From: Rhodopseudomonas palustris
GTDB taxonomy: Bacteria > Pseudomonadota > Alphaproteobacteria > Rhizobiales > Xanthobacteraceae
Length of the DNA: 64,000 nt
Reading direction: 5' to 3'
Assembly (NCBI RefSeq): GCF_007005445.1
Contig: NZ_CP041387.1
Location: 3,621,001 to 3,685,000, forward strand
Below the pieces are notes generated by a model. That model was not told where the DNA came from. It saw only the letters and a list, made by a program, of their open reading frames with translations, and ran no database searches. The number at the start of each line of letters is the position of its first letter. Position 1 is the stretch's first letter. The position numbers and the translations under genes are program-made. Below, in pieces: positions 22,801 through 31,155 of the stretch.

Positions 22801-24405
22801 CTACTCGCCCCACGCCTTGAACGCGTCGTTGAAAGCGCGTTCGCCGGGGCCGCCTTTTTCGATCGCGATGATGGCGCGACGGCCGTTGCCATAGACGATC
22901 GGCACGTCGAACCAGGAGCGCTCCTTGAGGAGTTGCAGGTTGCGCGAGCGATCGGCTTCGACGTTGCTGAGGCCGACCAGGAAGAAGCCGTCGGTGACCT
23001 TGACGGCGAGCCCGGCGAGCGGCGTGCCGCGCGACTGCTCGTTGGACTTCATCAGGATGCCCGGCACGTTGGACACCCCGCCGCCCTGGAAATCGGCCGG
23101 CAGGATGAAGGTCAATTCCGCCGTGTGGCTGGCAGGCAGCGACGTGTCGGTATTGCGGCGGAACGACATCGTCATCTTGAACTGCCGCTCCGGCACCTCG
23201 ATGTCGGCGCGCACCGCGATGTCGCCGCCGCCCTTGGCGCTGGCGCCCTTGACCTGCTCGGTCTTCCACACCACCGAGCCGACATACTGCTTGCCCTTCG
23301 GATCGTTCGGATCCTCGTCGTACAGCACCACACGCTGCGCCACCGGCGCGGCCTGCTCGGTCGACGGCTGGCCGACCCGATCGGTGATCTTCGGCCGCTC
23401 GGTCGACGGCGCCGGGGTGGCGGGCGCCGCGGTCTGGGTCGAGGGCGAGCGCATCAGCGACATCAGACTCGACACCACGCCCGGTCCCCAGACCAGGCCG
23501 GCACCGATCAGCATCACCACCACACCGATCACCAGCGCGCTGCGGAGCGGGAATTTCCATGGCGCGCGGGGCGGCTTGCGCTTGGGCTCGGCCGGCGGCC
23601 GCATCCCGGCCGGCGGCGGCGCATAGCGCGCGGCTTCGTCGATCGATTCGTCGTAGGCGTAGGGCGCGTCCGGATCGGAGCGGTTCTCCATCGTCGGCTC
23701 GAGCCGATCGAATTCCGGCGACGGCGCGACGTTGGCGTAGGTCTTCCGCGCCGCGCGATTGGCCTGAGCCGCTGCGTTGCCGAGGCCGTCGAGATCGGCA
23801 GTGACGTCGCGGAAGCCGCGCAGGCCGGGCGAATTGGCCGGCGGCGGCGGCTGGTTCGGCGGCACACCGCGGCGCGGCGGCGTGGCGGGAGCACGGCCGG
23901 ACAGCGGCGGCTCCGGCGGAATCGGCGGCGGATCGACCCGGAGGGTGCGCGACGGACGCTGCTCGGCGGGCTCTTCCGAAATCGGCTCATCGTCCGGCGC
24001 ACGCGGGCGCACCGACGACGGCAACTCCGGCTCCGGCATCGAATTCGGCGCGGCGCCGCGATTGACCTGCGGCGGCGGATCGCCGGGACGGCCGAGCGGC
24101 CGGCTGGAGGCACGCAGCGCATCGCCCGGTCGCGGCGCATCGCCGGGACGGCCACGGCCCTTCAGCTCGGCGCGGGCGGCATCGCGGGCGCGCTGCGCGG
24201 CCTCGGACTCGACCTTGCGCACCGCCTCTTCGAGCGCCAGACGCTCGCGGGTGATTTCCGATTCGGTCAGCGGAGGCTGCACGCCGCGCAACTGGGCGAT
24301 CAGCGCCGCACGCGCGCGTTCGTAGATCGCACGCCGCTGCTCGCCCGGAGCACTCGGGTCCAGGCTCGAAATAGCGCGTGCGATCAGCGGATAGTAATCA
24401 GCCAT
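22801..24405 (-). CDS. Membrane-anchored hypothetical protein, Pro-rich
   Basis: A 534-aa protein of unknown function. Residues 1-85 form a helical domain (ADYYPLIARAISSLDPSAPG, RRAIYERARAALIAQLRG) seen at the N-terminus of several alphaproteobacterial proteins. Residues 90-285 are Pro/Arg-rich and probably unstructured; a single transmembrane helix lies near 290-312 (ALVIGVVVMLIGAGLVWG). The rest (about 360-534) is a compact beta-rich domain, probably periplasmic, with conserved VRADIEVPERQFKMTMSFRR and LTFILPADFQGGGV. Start ATG 24405. It lies 38 bp downstream of purA in the same direction, so they may share a transcript. Envelope or stress role is conceivable but unproven. Confidence 0.7.
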   Translation of the reverse strand: MADYYPLIARAISSLDPSAPGEQRRAIYERARAALIAQLRGVQPPLTESEITRERLALEEAVRKVESEAAQRARDAARAELKGRGRPGDAPRPGDALRASSRPLGRPGDPPPQVNRGAAPNSMPEPELPSSVRPRAPDDEPISEEPAEQRPSRTLRVDPPPIPPEPPLSGRAPATPPRRGVPPNQPPPPANSPGLRGFRDVTADLDGLGNAAAQANRAARKTYANVAPSPEFDRLEPTMENRSDPDAPYAYDESIDEAARYAPPPAGMRPPAEPKRKPPRAPWKFPLRSALVIGVVVMLIGAGLVWGPGVVSSLMSLMRSPSTQTAAPATPAPSTERPKITDRVGQPSTEQAAPVAQRVVLYDEDPNDPKGKQYVGSVVWKTEQVKGASAKGGGDIAVRADIEVPERQFKMTMSFRRNTDTSLPASHTAELTFILPADFQGGGVSNVPGILMKSNEQSRGTPLAGLAVKVTDGFFLVGLSNVEADRSRNLQLLKERSWFDVPIVYGNGRRAIIAIEKGGPGERAFNDAFKAWGE

Positions 24406-24442
24406 CTCGACTCAATTTACGATGTCTTTCGGTAACACCTTA

Positions 24443-25735
24443 TTAAGCCTCGAACGGATTCTGCACCAGAATTGTATCTTCGCGCTCCGGGCTGGTGGAC
24501 AACAAAGCCACCGGACAGCCGACCAGTTCCTCGATGCGGCGGACGTATTTGATCGCCTGCGCCGGCAGCTCGGCCCACGAACGGGCGCCCGCGGTCGGCT
24601 CCTTCCAGCCTTCGATGGTCTCGTAGATCGGCTCGACCCGGGCCTGGGCGCCCTCGCCGGCCGGCAGATGGTCGATCTCCTTGCCGTCGAGACGATAGCC
24701 GACACAGACCTCGACACTGTCGAAGCCGTCGAGAATGTCGAGCTTGGTCAGCGCCAGACCATGGATGCCGCAGGTCCGCACCGTCTGCCGCACCAGCACC
24801 GCGTCGAACCAGCCGCAGCGCCGCTTGCGCCCGGTGTTGACGCCGAATTCCTTGCCGCGGCGGCCGATCTCTTCGCCGATCTCGCTGAGGAGCTCGGTCG
24901 GGAACGGGCCGGCGCCGACGCGGGTGGTGTAGGCCTTGCAGATGCCGAGCACATAGCCGACCGCACCCGGGCCCATGCCGGTGCCGGTCGCCGCCTGCGC
25001 CGCCACCGTGTTGGACGAGGTGACGTAGGGATAGGTGCCGTGGTCGACGTCGAGCAGCGCGCCCTGTGCGCCCTCGAACAGGATACGCTTGCCCTCGCGG
25101 CGCTTGATGTCGAGCAGCCGCCACACCGTCTCGGCGTAAGGCAGAAGCTGCGGCGCCATCGCCATCAGGTCTTTCAGGATCGCGGCGCCGTCGAATTCCG
25201 GCAGATTGAAGCCGCGGCGCAGCGCGTTGTGGTGCGCCAGCAGGCGGTCGATCTTCTGCGGCAGCGTGTCCGGATCGGCGAGGTCCATCAGCCGGATCGC
25301 GCGGCGACCGACCTTGTCCTCATAAGCCGGTCCGATGCCGCGCTGGGTGGTGCCGATCGCACCGGCCTTGGCGGCGTTTTCGCGCAACGAATCGAGCTCG
25401 CGGTGCAGCGGCAGAATCAGCGTGACGTTCTCGGCGATGCGCAGATTGTCCGGCGAGATCGAAACGCCCTGCCCCTGCAGCTTCTTGACCTCGTCGAGAA
25501 ACGCCTGCGGATCGAACACCACGCCGTTGCCGATCACGCCGAGCTTCGACGGCCGCAGCACGCCCGACGGCAGCAGCGCAAGCTTGTAGGTCTCGCCGTT
25601 GATCACCAGCGTGTGGCCGGCATTGTGGCCGCCCTGGAAGCGGGCGACGATGTCCGCCTGCTCGGAGAGCCAATCGACGATCTTTCCCTTGCCTTCGTCG
25701 CCCCACTGGGCGCCGACCACGACGACATTGGCCAT
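24443..25735 (-). CDS. purA: Adenylosuccinate synthetase
   Basis: A 430-aa GTP-dependent enzyme joining IMP and aspartate on the way to AMP. The N-terminal GTP-binding loop [18 protein letters not shown] with catalytic Asp13, the GGHNAGHT motif with His41, the IMP-site segment [17 protein letters not shown], and the [20 protein letters not shown] signature are all intact, ending NPFEA. Start ATG 25735 ([10 protein letters not shown]) gives the exact family length, whereas a longer reading frame continues upstream without homology. An AGGGGAA element precedes the start. Confidence 0.97.
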   Translation of the reverse strand: MANVVVVGAQWGDEGKGKIVDWLSEQADIVARFQGGHNAGHTLVINGETYKLALLPSGVLRPSKLGVIGNGVVFDPQAFLDEVKKLQGQGVSISPDNLRIAENVTLILPLHRELDSLRENAAKAGAIGTTQRGIGPAYEDKVGRRAIRLMDLADPDTLPQKIDRLLAHHNALRRGFNLPEFDGAAILKDLMAMAPQLLPYAETVWRLLDIKRREGKRILFEGAQGALLDVDHGTYPYVTSSNTVAAQAATGTGMGPGAVGYVLGICKAYTTRVGAGPFPTELLSEIGEEIGRRGKEFGVNTGRKRRCGWFDAVLVRQTVRTCGIHGLALTKLDILDGFDSVEVCVGYRLDGKEIDHLPAGEGAQARVEPIYETIEGWKEPTAGARSWAELPAQAIKYVRRIEELVGCPVALLSTSPEREDTILVQNPFEA

Positions 25736-26028
25736 TTCGAGAAGGTTCCCCTGCCACTCTACCGGATGAAGCACGATCGCGGCGCGCCGGTGGCGACGAT
25801 GACCGATCGGGCTCGCGCGCCCTGGCAATCGCGACCGCGGCCGCTCGCACGCGAGGCACGGCACCGGATATCGGAAGCCGGCCTACGACGCAAGCGAAAG
25901 GCCCACGCTACGCCACTGCAACACATTGTATCCCCTCTGAAATCCGCCGCCGTCTGGGATGAGGGCAGCACCCGGCCCGCTGCGGCGCAGCGGCCGTCCC
26001 TGACCCAGGACAAGATACCGCTACGACT
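25736..26028. other. Intergenic spacer between purA and the PilZ gene
   Basis: About 290 bp, upstream of purA. I see no gene, strong hairpin or repeat; the purA promoter should lie here. Confidence 0.4.
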
Positions 26029-26340
26029 TCAAACGCGTGCCCGCAAACCTAGTGCCCGTCTGGCACCTTTGTGGACGGCGATGAAGCGTACCCCGATGGT
26101 ATCGCCCTCCACCCGGACCAGCTCGCAGCGCCGATACGCCTTGCCGTTCGGCGTCAGCACCAGGAAGAATTCGCGCAGGTTGAGCCCGGCCATCGAGGTC
26201 TTCAGAATCAGCTTCGCGCCCGTCTGGGAGATGTCGGCAATGGCGCATTCGCGATGCCAGGTGCCATCGACGCCGATCATCACCGAATCGAGCGCGGCTT
26301 CGAACTTCACGCGCGGGTCTTTGCGGTCGCCATAGGTCAC
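26029..26340 (-). CDS. PilZ-domain protein (c-di-GMP binding candidate)
   Basis: A 103-aa single-domain PilZ protein. The RxxxR motif is DRKDPRVKF at residues 5-13 and the second binding motif is IADISQTGAKL (D-x-S-x-x-G), so c-di-GMP binding is expected. Such small proteins act as adaptors that change motility, surface polysaccharide or cell-cycle targets by protein contact. ATG 26340 immediately precedes the RxxxR motif. It is divergent from the aldo/keto reductase gene across 391 bp. Its target cannot be inferred; the many chemoreceptors further on make motility a fair guess. Confidence 0.85.
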   Translation of the reverse strand: MTYGDRKDPRVKFEAALDSVMIGVDGTWHRECAIADISQTGAKLILKTSMAGLNLREFFLVLTPNGKAYRRCELVRVEGDTIGVRFIAVHKGARRALGLRARV

Positions 26341-26731
26341 GCTCGGCTCCGTGCAATTCTTGGCGCCGCGACAGCGTCGTCGCAGCTAATCGTCTTGCTT
26401 TGAAATCCTCGAACCGACGGACCGACGAGCCGCCCAAGGACTCGGGCTCGACAACCGACGACCGGCTCCTGGAACAACTACCCCCATCAGTTGTGGCGGA
26501 TCGTATTTCACAACCACTTCTGATTGGTAAAATCCGATGCAGATGTCGGGCATTCGCATTCACGATGCGTTGACCTTATCTCCGGCGCCGGGCGCCTTTC
26601 CTCTGGGTGACGAGGCCGACCGGTCGCGCCGTCCTGATCAAATCAGGACCGGCTCGGCGCACCTTGGGATTTGACGCGGTTCTTCAAGCGGGCTGGAGTC
26701 GCATTCACGCCAAGACGCTCCAGGAGACGAC
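26341..26731. promoter_or_regulatory. Divergent intergenic region with a 19-bp inverted repeat
   Basis: A 391-bp spacer between the PilZ and aldo/keto reductase genes. At 26631-26649 it contains GTCCTGAT-CAA-ATCAGGAC, a perfect 8-bp inverted repeat about 80 bp upstream of the reductase start, a good operator candidate. A 46-codon frame from 26537 has no ribosome-binding site and is not counted as a gene. Confidence 0.4.
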
Positions 26732-27556
26732 ATGGACGGCATCAAGACCCAGGGACTCGACGTGCCCAAGCTCGGGCTCGGCACCTTCAAACTGCAGGGC
26801 AAGGACTGCCACGAGGCGGTGCTGACCGCGCTCGGACTCGGCTATCGCCATATCGACACCGCCGAGATGTACGCCAACGAGGATTTCGTCGGTGACGCGC
26901 TGGAAGACACCGACGTGCCGCGCGATCAGATCCATCTCACCACCAAAGTGTGGTGGACCAACCTCGCGCCCGACGCGATCCGCAAGGCGTTCGAGCAGAG
27001 CCTGCGCAAGCTGAAGACCGACTATGTCGACTTCTATCTGATCCACTGGCCGGCGCCGGACATGAATCTCGGCGCCGCGCTGGAGACGCTGCTGAAGATC
27101 AAGGACGAAGGCGGCGCCCGCGCGATCGGGGTGTGCAACTTCCCGGTGGCGCTGATGAAGCAGGCGGTGGACGAGATCGGCGCGCCGATTGCCTGCAACC
27201 AGGTCGAGTATCACGTGCTGCTCGGCCAGACCAAGCTGCTGCCCTATCTGCAGAGCAAACACATTCCGCTCACCGCCTACGCGCCGCTGGCGCAGGGCCG
27301 GCTCGCCTCCTATCCGGAATTGCAGCAGATCGCCGACAAGCACGGCGCCACCGCGGCGCAAGTGGCGCTGGCCTGGCTGCTGGAGCAGGACGGCGTGATG
27401 GCGATCCCGAAGGCGCGCAGCGAAGCCAGCCAGCGCAGCAATCTCGGCGCGCTGACCATCAAGCTCGACGATGCCGACAAGGCAGTGATCGCCAGGCTGC
27501 CGAAGACCCAGCGCTTCGTCACACCGGCGTTCTCGCCGGAGTGGGATGCGGAGTAA
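26732..27556 (+). CDS. Aldo/keto reductase (2,5-diketo-gluconate reductase-like)
   Basis: A 274-aa NADPH-dependent reductase with a TIM barrel. The catalytic tetrad is complete: Asp42 and Tyr47 in HIDTAEMYANE, Lys72 in LTTKVWW, and His105 in YLIHWP. The C-terminal MAIPKARSEASQRSN segment is the usual NADPH-phosphate site. Length and motifs place it near the DkgB group, which reduces methylglyoxal and diketogluconate. ATG 26732 follows AGGAG at good distance. It is preceded by an operator-like inverted repeat and followed by two family A repeats. The natural substrate is unknown. Confidence 0.9.
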   Translation: MDGIKTQGLDVPKLGLGTFKLQGKDCHEAVLTALGLGYRHIDTAEMYANEDFVGDALEDTDVPRDQIHLTTKVWWTNLAPDAIRKAFEQSLRKLKTDYVDFYLIHWPAPDMNLGAALETLLKIKDEGGARAIGVCNFPVALMKQAVDEIGAPIACNQVEYHVLLGQTKLLPYLQSKHIPLTAYAPLAQGRLASYPELQQIADKHGATAAQVALAWLLEQDGVMAIPKARSEASQRSNLGALTIKLDDADKAVIARLPKTQRFVTPAFSPEWDAE

Positions 27557-27593
27557 CAGGCTTCCGCCGCGGCGGGCGCCGTCACCACACACC

Positions 27594-27718
27594 CGTCATT
27601 CCGGGGCGCTCGCGGCCAGCGAGCGAGCCCAGAATCCGGAGGTGCTGGCCGACCCGCGGTGCTCCATAGCCGCGAGATTCCGGGTTCACGCGCTGACGCG
27701 CGTGCCCCGGAATGACGG
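27594..27718. repeat. Family A palindromic repeat
   Basis: From CGTCATTCCGGGGCGCTCGC to GTGCCCCGGAATGACGGC, with the inner text GAATCCGGAGGTGCTGGCCG. The same inner text occurs in the next copy at 27770. Confidence 0.8.
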
Positions 27719-27769
27719 CTAGTGGCCAGCACGAAGTAACAGCAGCCGCGCGCGTCTTCACCACACACC

Positions 27770-27889
27770 CGTCATTCCGGGGCGCGCGTCAGCGCGAACC
27801 CGGAATCCGGAGGTGCTGGCCGACCCGCGGTGCTCCATGGCCGCGAGATTCCGGGTTCGCTCGCTGGCGCGAGCGCCCCGGAATGACGG
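27770..27889. repeat. Family A palindromic repeat, second copy
   Basis: From CGTCATTCCGGGGCGCGCGT to CGCCCCGGAATGACGGC. Together with 27594-27718 it forms a direct duplication with a 176-bp period, comparable to the 171-bp array at 38.4-39.4 kb. Confidence 0.8.
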
Positions 27890-28000
27890 CGTGAGGAGAC
27901 ATGATGGCGTTGCATTGCGTCGGCTTGCGTGCAGTGACAATGTGCGCGCGGCGCGCGAGGCCTCTCCGCGCTGTCCTGCTAACTCCCCCGAGTCCTCACC

Positions 28001-28477
28001 ATGTCGAAATCCACCCGCGCCACCCAGATGCTCGACAAGCTCGACGTCGCGTTCAAGCTGCACAGCTACGACTATGACCCGAACGCCGAGGCGATCGGGC
28101 TGGCGGCTGCGGCGGCAGTGGGCGTCGAGCCGAAGCGGATGCTGAAGACGCTGATGGCCGAACTCGACGGCAAACCGGTGTGCGCGGTGATCGCCTCGGA
28201 CAAGGAAGTCAGCATGAAGAAGCTGGCGGCCGCGCTCGGCGGCAAGAGTGCCAAGATGATGAAGCCGGCCGATGCCGAGCGGCTGACCGGCTATCATGTC
28301 GGCGGCATCTCGCCGTTCGGCCAGAAGAAGCGCGTGCCGGTGGCGATCGACGAAGCCGCGCTCGCCGAGACCACGGTGTATCTGAACGGCGGTCAGCGCG
28401 GCCTGCAGATCGAACTCGATCCGAACGCCGCCGTCGCGGCGCTCGGCGCCGTGGCCCGCCCGATCGCGGCGGATTAA
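28001..28477 (+). CDS. ybaK: Cys-tRNA(Pro) deacylase (YbaK/EbsC)
   Basis: A 158-aa trans-editing enzyme of the YbaK type, which hydrolyses Cys-tRNA(Pro) formed by ProRS. Typical sequence: KSTRATQMLDKLDVAFKLHS at the start, KTLMAELDGKPVCAVIASDKE with the catalytic-pocket region, KMMKPADAERLTGYHVGGIS and PFGQKKRVPVAIDE, ending with a Gly-rich GGQRGLQIELDP. Length is normal. The ATG at 28001 lacks a strong ribosome-binding site. It precedes an EamA transporter gene by 157 bp. Confidence 0.92.
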   Translation: MSKSTRATQMLDKLDVAFKLHSYDYDPNAEAIGLAAAAAVGVEPKRMLKTLMAELDGKPVCAVIASDKEVSMKKLAAALGGKSAKMMKPADAERLTGYHVGGISPFGQKKRVPVAIDEAALAETTVYLNGGQRGLQIELDPNAAVAALGAVARPIAAD

Positions 28478-28634
28478 GATCGCCATCCAATCGCCCCCGC
28501 ATGCGCGCAATGCGTGCAGCCGGCTTGTGATCGGCGCGAAAACACGTATTGCTGTCGCAAACTCAAAGGGAGGCGGCGTTCGGCTCGTGCGGACACGGCG
28601 TGGCGTGCGCCGCCCTCAACCACCGAGCCGACCG

Positions 28635-29564
28635 ATGACCACCACGACGCCCCCTGCCGAAGCGCACCGCTTCGGCTGGATCTCCGACCAGCCCTATCTG
28701 CTGCTCAGCCTGACCTCGCTGTTCTGGGCCGGCAATGCCATTGTCGGCCGCGCCGTCGCCGGACATTTTCCCCCGGTGACGCTGTCGTTCCTGCGCTGGG
28801 CCGTCGCGTTCATGATCGTCGCGCCATTCGCCTGGCGGCACCTGATCGCCGACTGGAAGGTGATCCGCCGCCATCTGCCGCTGATGGTGACGGTGTCGAT
28901 CATCGGCATCTCGACCTTCAACACCCTACAATACACCGCCCTGCAATACACCACGGCGCTCAACGTACTGCTGCTGCAATCCACCGCGCCGCTGTTCGTG
29001 GCGCTGTGGGCACTGATCGTGCTGCGCGCGCGGCTGACCGCGACGCAGGCGCTCGGCATCGCCGCCTCGATGATCGGCGTCGTGGTGATCATCCTGCACG
29101 GCAATATCGCCGAACTCGCCGCGATCGAACTCAACCTCGGCGACCTTTTGTTCATCGGGGCGCTCGCCACCTTCGGGCTGTACACCGCGCTGACGCAGAA
29201 GCGCCCGCAGATGCACGCGCTGTCGTTTCTCTCCTTCACCTTCGGCTGCGGCGCGCTGTTCCTGATCCCGCTTCAAATCTGGGAGCTGACCACCAGGCCG
29301 CTCCCGGCGTTCGACTGGTCCAATGTCGGCGCGCTGCTGTATGTCGCGGTGTTTCCATCGATCCTGGCCTATCTCTGTTACAACCGCGGCGTCCGGCTGA
29401 TCGGCGCCAACCGTTCGGCACCGTTCTTCCATCTGATTCCGGTGTTCGGCTCGGCGATGGCGATCGTGTTTCTCGGCGAGCAGCCGCATCTCTACCACGC
29501 GGTCGGCTACGCCCTGGTGCTGACCGGCGTCATCGTCGCGGCGCGCAAGCCGAAAGCGAGCTGA
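28635..29564 (+). CDS. EamA/DMT-family permease 1
   Basis: A 309-aa inner-membrane transporter with ten predicted helices arranged as two EamA repeats (first from about residue 20, second from about 160). Characteristic segments: LLLSLTSLFWAGNAIVGRA, TALNVLLLQSTAPLFVALWA and the second-half VAVFPSILAYLCYNRGV. These export amino acids, nucleosides or other metabolites. Start ATG 28635 (MTTTTPPAEAHRFGWI) is chosen since the upstream extension is Arg-rich and lacks a ribosome-binding site. It is closely similar to the second copy at 30112-31140. Confidence 0.88.
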   Translation: MTTTTPPAEAHRFGWISDQPYLLLSLTSLFWAGNAIVGRAVAGHFPPVTLSFLRWAVAFMIVAPFAWRHLIADWKVIRRHLPLMVTVSIIGISTFNTLQYTALQYTTALNVLLLQSTAPLFVALWALIVLRARLTATQALGIAASMIGVVVIILHGNIAELAAIELNLGDLLFIGALATFGLYTALTQKRPQMHALSFLSFTFGCGALFLIPLQIWELTTRPLPAFDWSNVGALLYVAVFPSILAYLCYNRGVRLIGANRSAPFFHLIPVFGSAMAIVFLGEQPHLYHAVGYALVLTGVIVAARKPKAS

Positions 29565-29586
29565 GCGGACGCCAGTCTCTCCTGGC

Positions 29587-30000
29587 TCACTTGGCGGGAA
29601 TGTGAAACTTGCTGAAGGCTTCGCGGGTGCAGATGATCAGATGGTCGGCGCAGGCGTTGCGGCGATGCGGCTCGCACTGGCTGAGATAGTCCGGGGACTG
29701 CATCATCGTCACGAAGGCTTCGACCGAGGGATAGTAGACCAGCGAAACGTAGTCCCAGGCCGCCCGGTCGCCGCCGCCGAGCGCCAGGCCCTTGGCGTTG
29801 CCGTTCCACAGCAGCATGCCGCCGTGGGTCTTGATCAGCGCCACCTTCTGCGAACTGTAGCGCAAATAGGCGTCCCAGCCGGTGCCCTCGCCGTCGGCGG
29901 ACTGCTCGTGAAACCGCATCAGGTTCACCATCACCACCGGCCCGGGATCGTCGCGCTCCAGCGCCGTCAACCCTTCGATGTTCAGTTCGTCGATCTTCAT
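29587..30000 (-). CDS. DUF1330-family protein
   Basis: A 137-aa protein of the DUF1330 type (ferredoxin-like dimeric alpha-beta barrel). The start MKIDELNIEGL leads into VVMVNLMRFHE and continues with GWDAYLRYSSQ, LWNGNAKGLAL and WDYVSLVYYPSVEAFVTMM, all typical of the fold. No catalytic function is established for the family. ATG 30000 chosen because the conserved part begins shortly after; any longer frame is just the shadow of the divergent transporter. It sits between two EamA genes on the opposite strand. Confidence 0.8.
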   Translation of the reverse strand: MKIDELNIEGLTALERDDPGPVVMVNLMRFHEQSADGEGTGWDAYLRYSSQKVALIKTHGGMLLWNGNAKGLALGGGDRAAWDYVSLVYYPSVEAFVTMMQSPDYLSQCEPHRRNACADHLIICTREAFSKFHIPAK

Positions 30001-30111
30001 GTCCGCCCCGTTCGATCTCCAACGCCAGCATGCGCAGATCGCCGGCGACGTGGTAGCCGATTCTCTGCCGCGGCAGGCCGCGCCGCAGCAACGCTCGCAC
30101 CCCCGCAGCGC

Positions 30112-31140
30112 ATGGAACTCACTTCGGGGCGCAAAGCTCCACCGCGCATGCCAGCAATCCGCCGCGCGCCTCTTTTGCGCCGACGTGAATTGAGGCACCA
30201 AAGCCGAAATGGTTCCCTCGCGCCGGCTCTCGATTTGATCGCCTGGTCCCGCTCCACTTTCGGCTGGCTCGCCCACCAGCCCTATCTGCTGCTCAGCCTG
30301 ACCTCGCTGTTCTGGGCCGGCAACATCGTGCTCGGCCGCGCGGTCGCCGGCCACGTGCCGCCGGTGACGCTGAGCTGCGCGCGCTGGGTCGGCGCGATGC
30401 TGTTGCTGCTGCCGTTCGCCTGGCCGCATCTGCGGCACGATTGGCGCAAGCTGCGGGCGCATTGGAAGCTGATGATCGTGCTGTCGGCGACCGGCTTCGC
30501 GATCAACAACGCGTTGTCGTATTGGGGACTGCAATACACCCAGGCGCTCAACGCGCTGCTGATGCAATCCTCCGGGCCGCTGTTCGTGGCGCTGTGGTCG
30601 CTCTTGCTGTTCGGCGTGCGGCTGACCTGGATGCAGGCGGCCGGCATCGCGCTGTCGCTGCTCGGCGTCCTGACCATCATCCTGCGCGGCGACTTCGCGG
30701 CGCTGGCGGCGATCGAACTCAACCGCGGCGACCTGATGCTGGCCGGCGCGCTGTGCGCGTTCGGGCTGTATTCGGCCTTGATGCCGAAGCGGCCGGCGAC
30801 GCATCCGCTGTCGCTGATCGTGGTGACCACCGGCGGCGGCGCGCTGCTGCTGCTGCCGTTCGCGGCCTGGGAATACGCCAGCGGCGTGCGGCCGAGCGCC
30901 GACTGGCTGACGGCCGTCACCCTCGCCTATGTGGTGATCTTCCCGTCGATGCTGGCGTATCTGTGCTTCAACCGCGGCGTGGCGCTGATCGGGCCGAACC
31001 GCTCGGCGCCGTTTCTGCATCTGATGCCGGTGTTCGGCTCGGTGATGGCGATCGTGCTGCTCGGCGAAAAGCCGGAGCTGTTCCACCTCGCCGGCTACGC
31101 CATGGTGGTGGCCGGCGTGTTCATCGCCGCCCGCCGGTGA
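30112..31140 (+). CDS. EamA/DMT-family permease 2
   Basis: Second EamA transporter, about 300 residues in its conserved part, with ten hydrophobic helices in two repeats and sequence shared with copy 1 (QPYLLLSLTSLFWAGN, FNRGVALIGPNRSAPFLHLM). The start is uncertain: ATG 30112 is the only in-frame ATG upstream but adds about 40 Arg-rich residues that look non-coding; a TTG at 30235 would give a length and N-terminus matching copy 1. Neither has a good ribosome-binding site. The pair probably arose by duplication. Substrate unknown. Confidence 0.82.
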   Translation: MELTSGRKAPPRMPAIRRAPLLRRRELRHQSRNGSLAPALDLIAWSRSTFGWLAHQPYLLLSLTSLFWAGNIVLGRAVAGHVPPVTLSCARWVGAMLLLLPFAWPHLRHDWRKLRAHWKLMIVLSATGFAINNALSYWGLQYTQALNALLMQSSGPLFVALWSLLLFGVRLTWMQAAGIALSLLGVLTIILRGDFAALAAIELNRGDLMLAGALCAFGLYSALMPKRPATHPLSLIVVTTGGGALLLLPFAAWEYASGVRPSADWLTAVTLAYVVIFPSMLAYLCFNRGVALIGPNRSAPFLHLMPVFGSVMAIVLLGEKPELFHLAGYAMVVAGVFIAARR

Positions 31141-31155
31141 CGAAACGCGCAGCCG

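Noticed and set aside
22933..24435. 500-codon plus-strand frame opposite the membrane-anchored protein
   Set aside because: Extremely Arg-rich and without motifs; the minus-strand frame has a membrane helix and normal composition.
26537..26678. 46-codon plus-strand frame in the PilZ/aldo-keto reductase spacer
   Set aside because: No ribosome-binding site, no recognisable sequence, and it crosses the operator-like inverted repeat.
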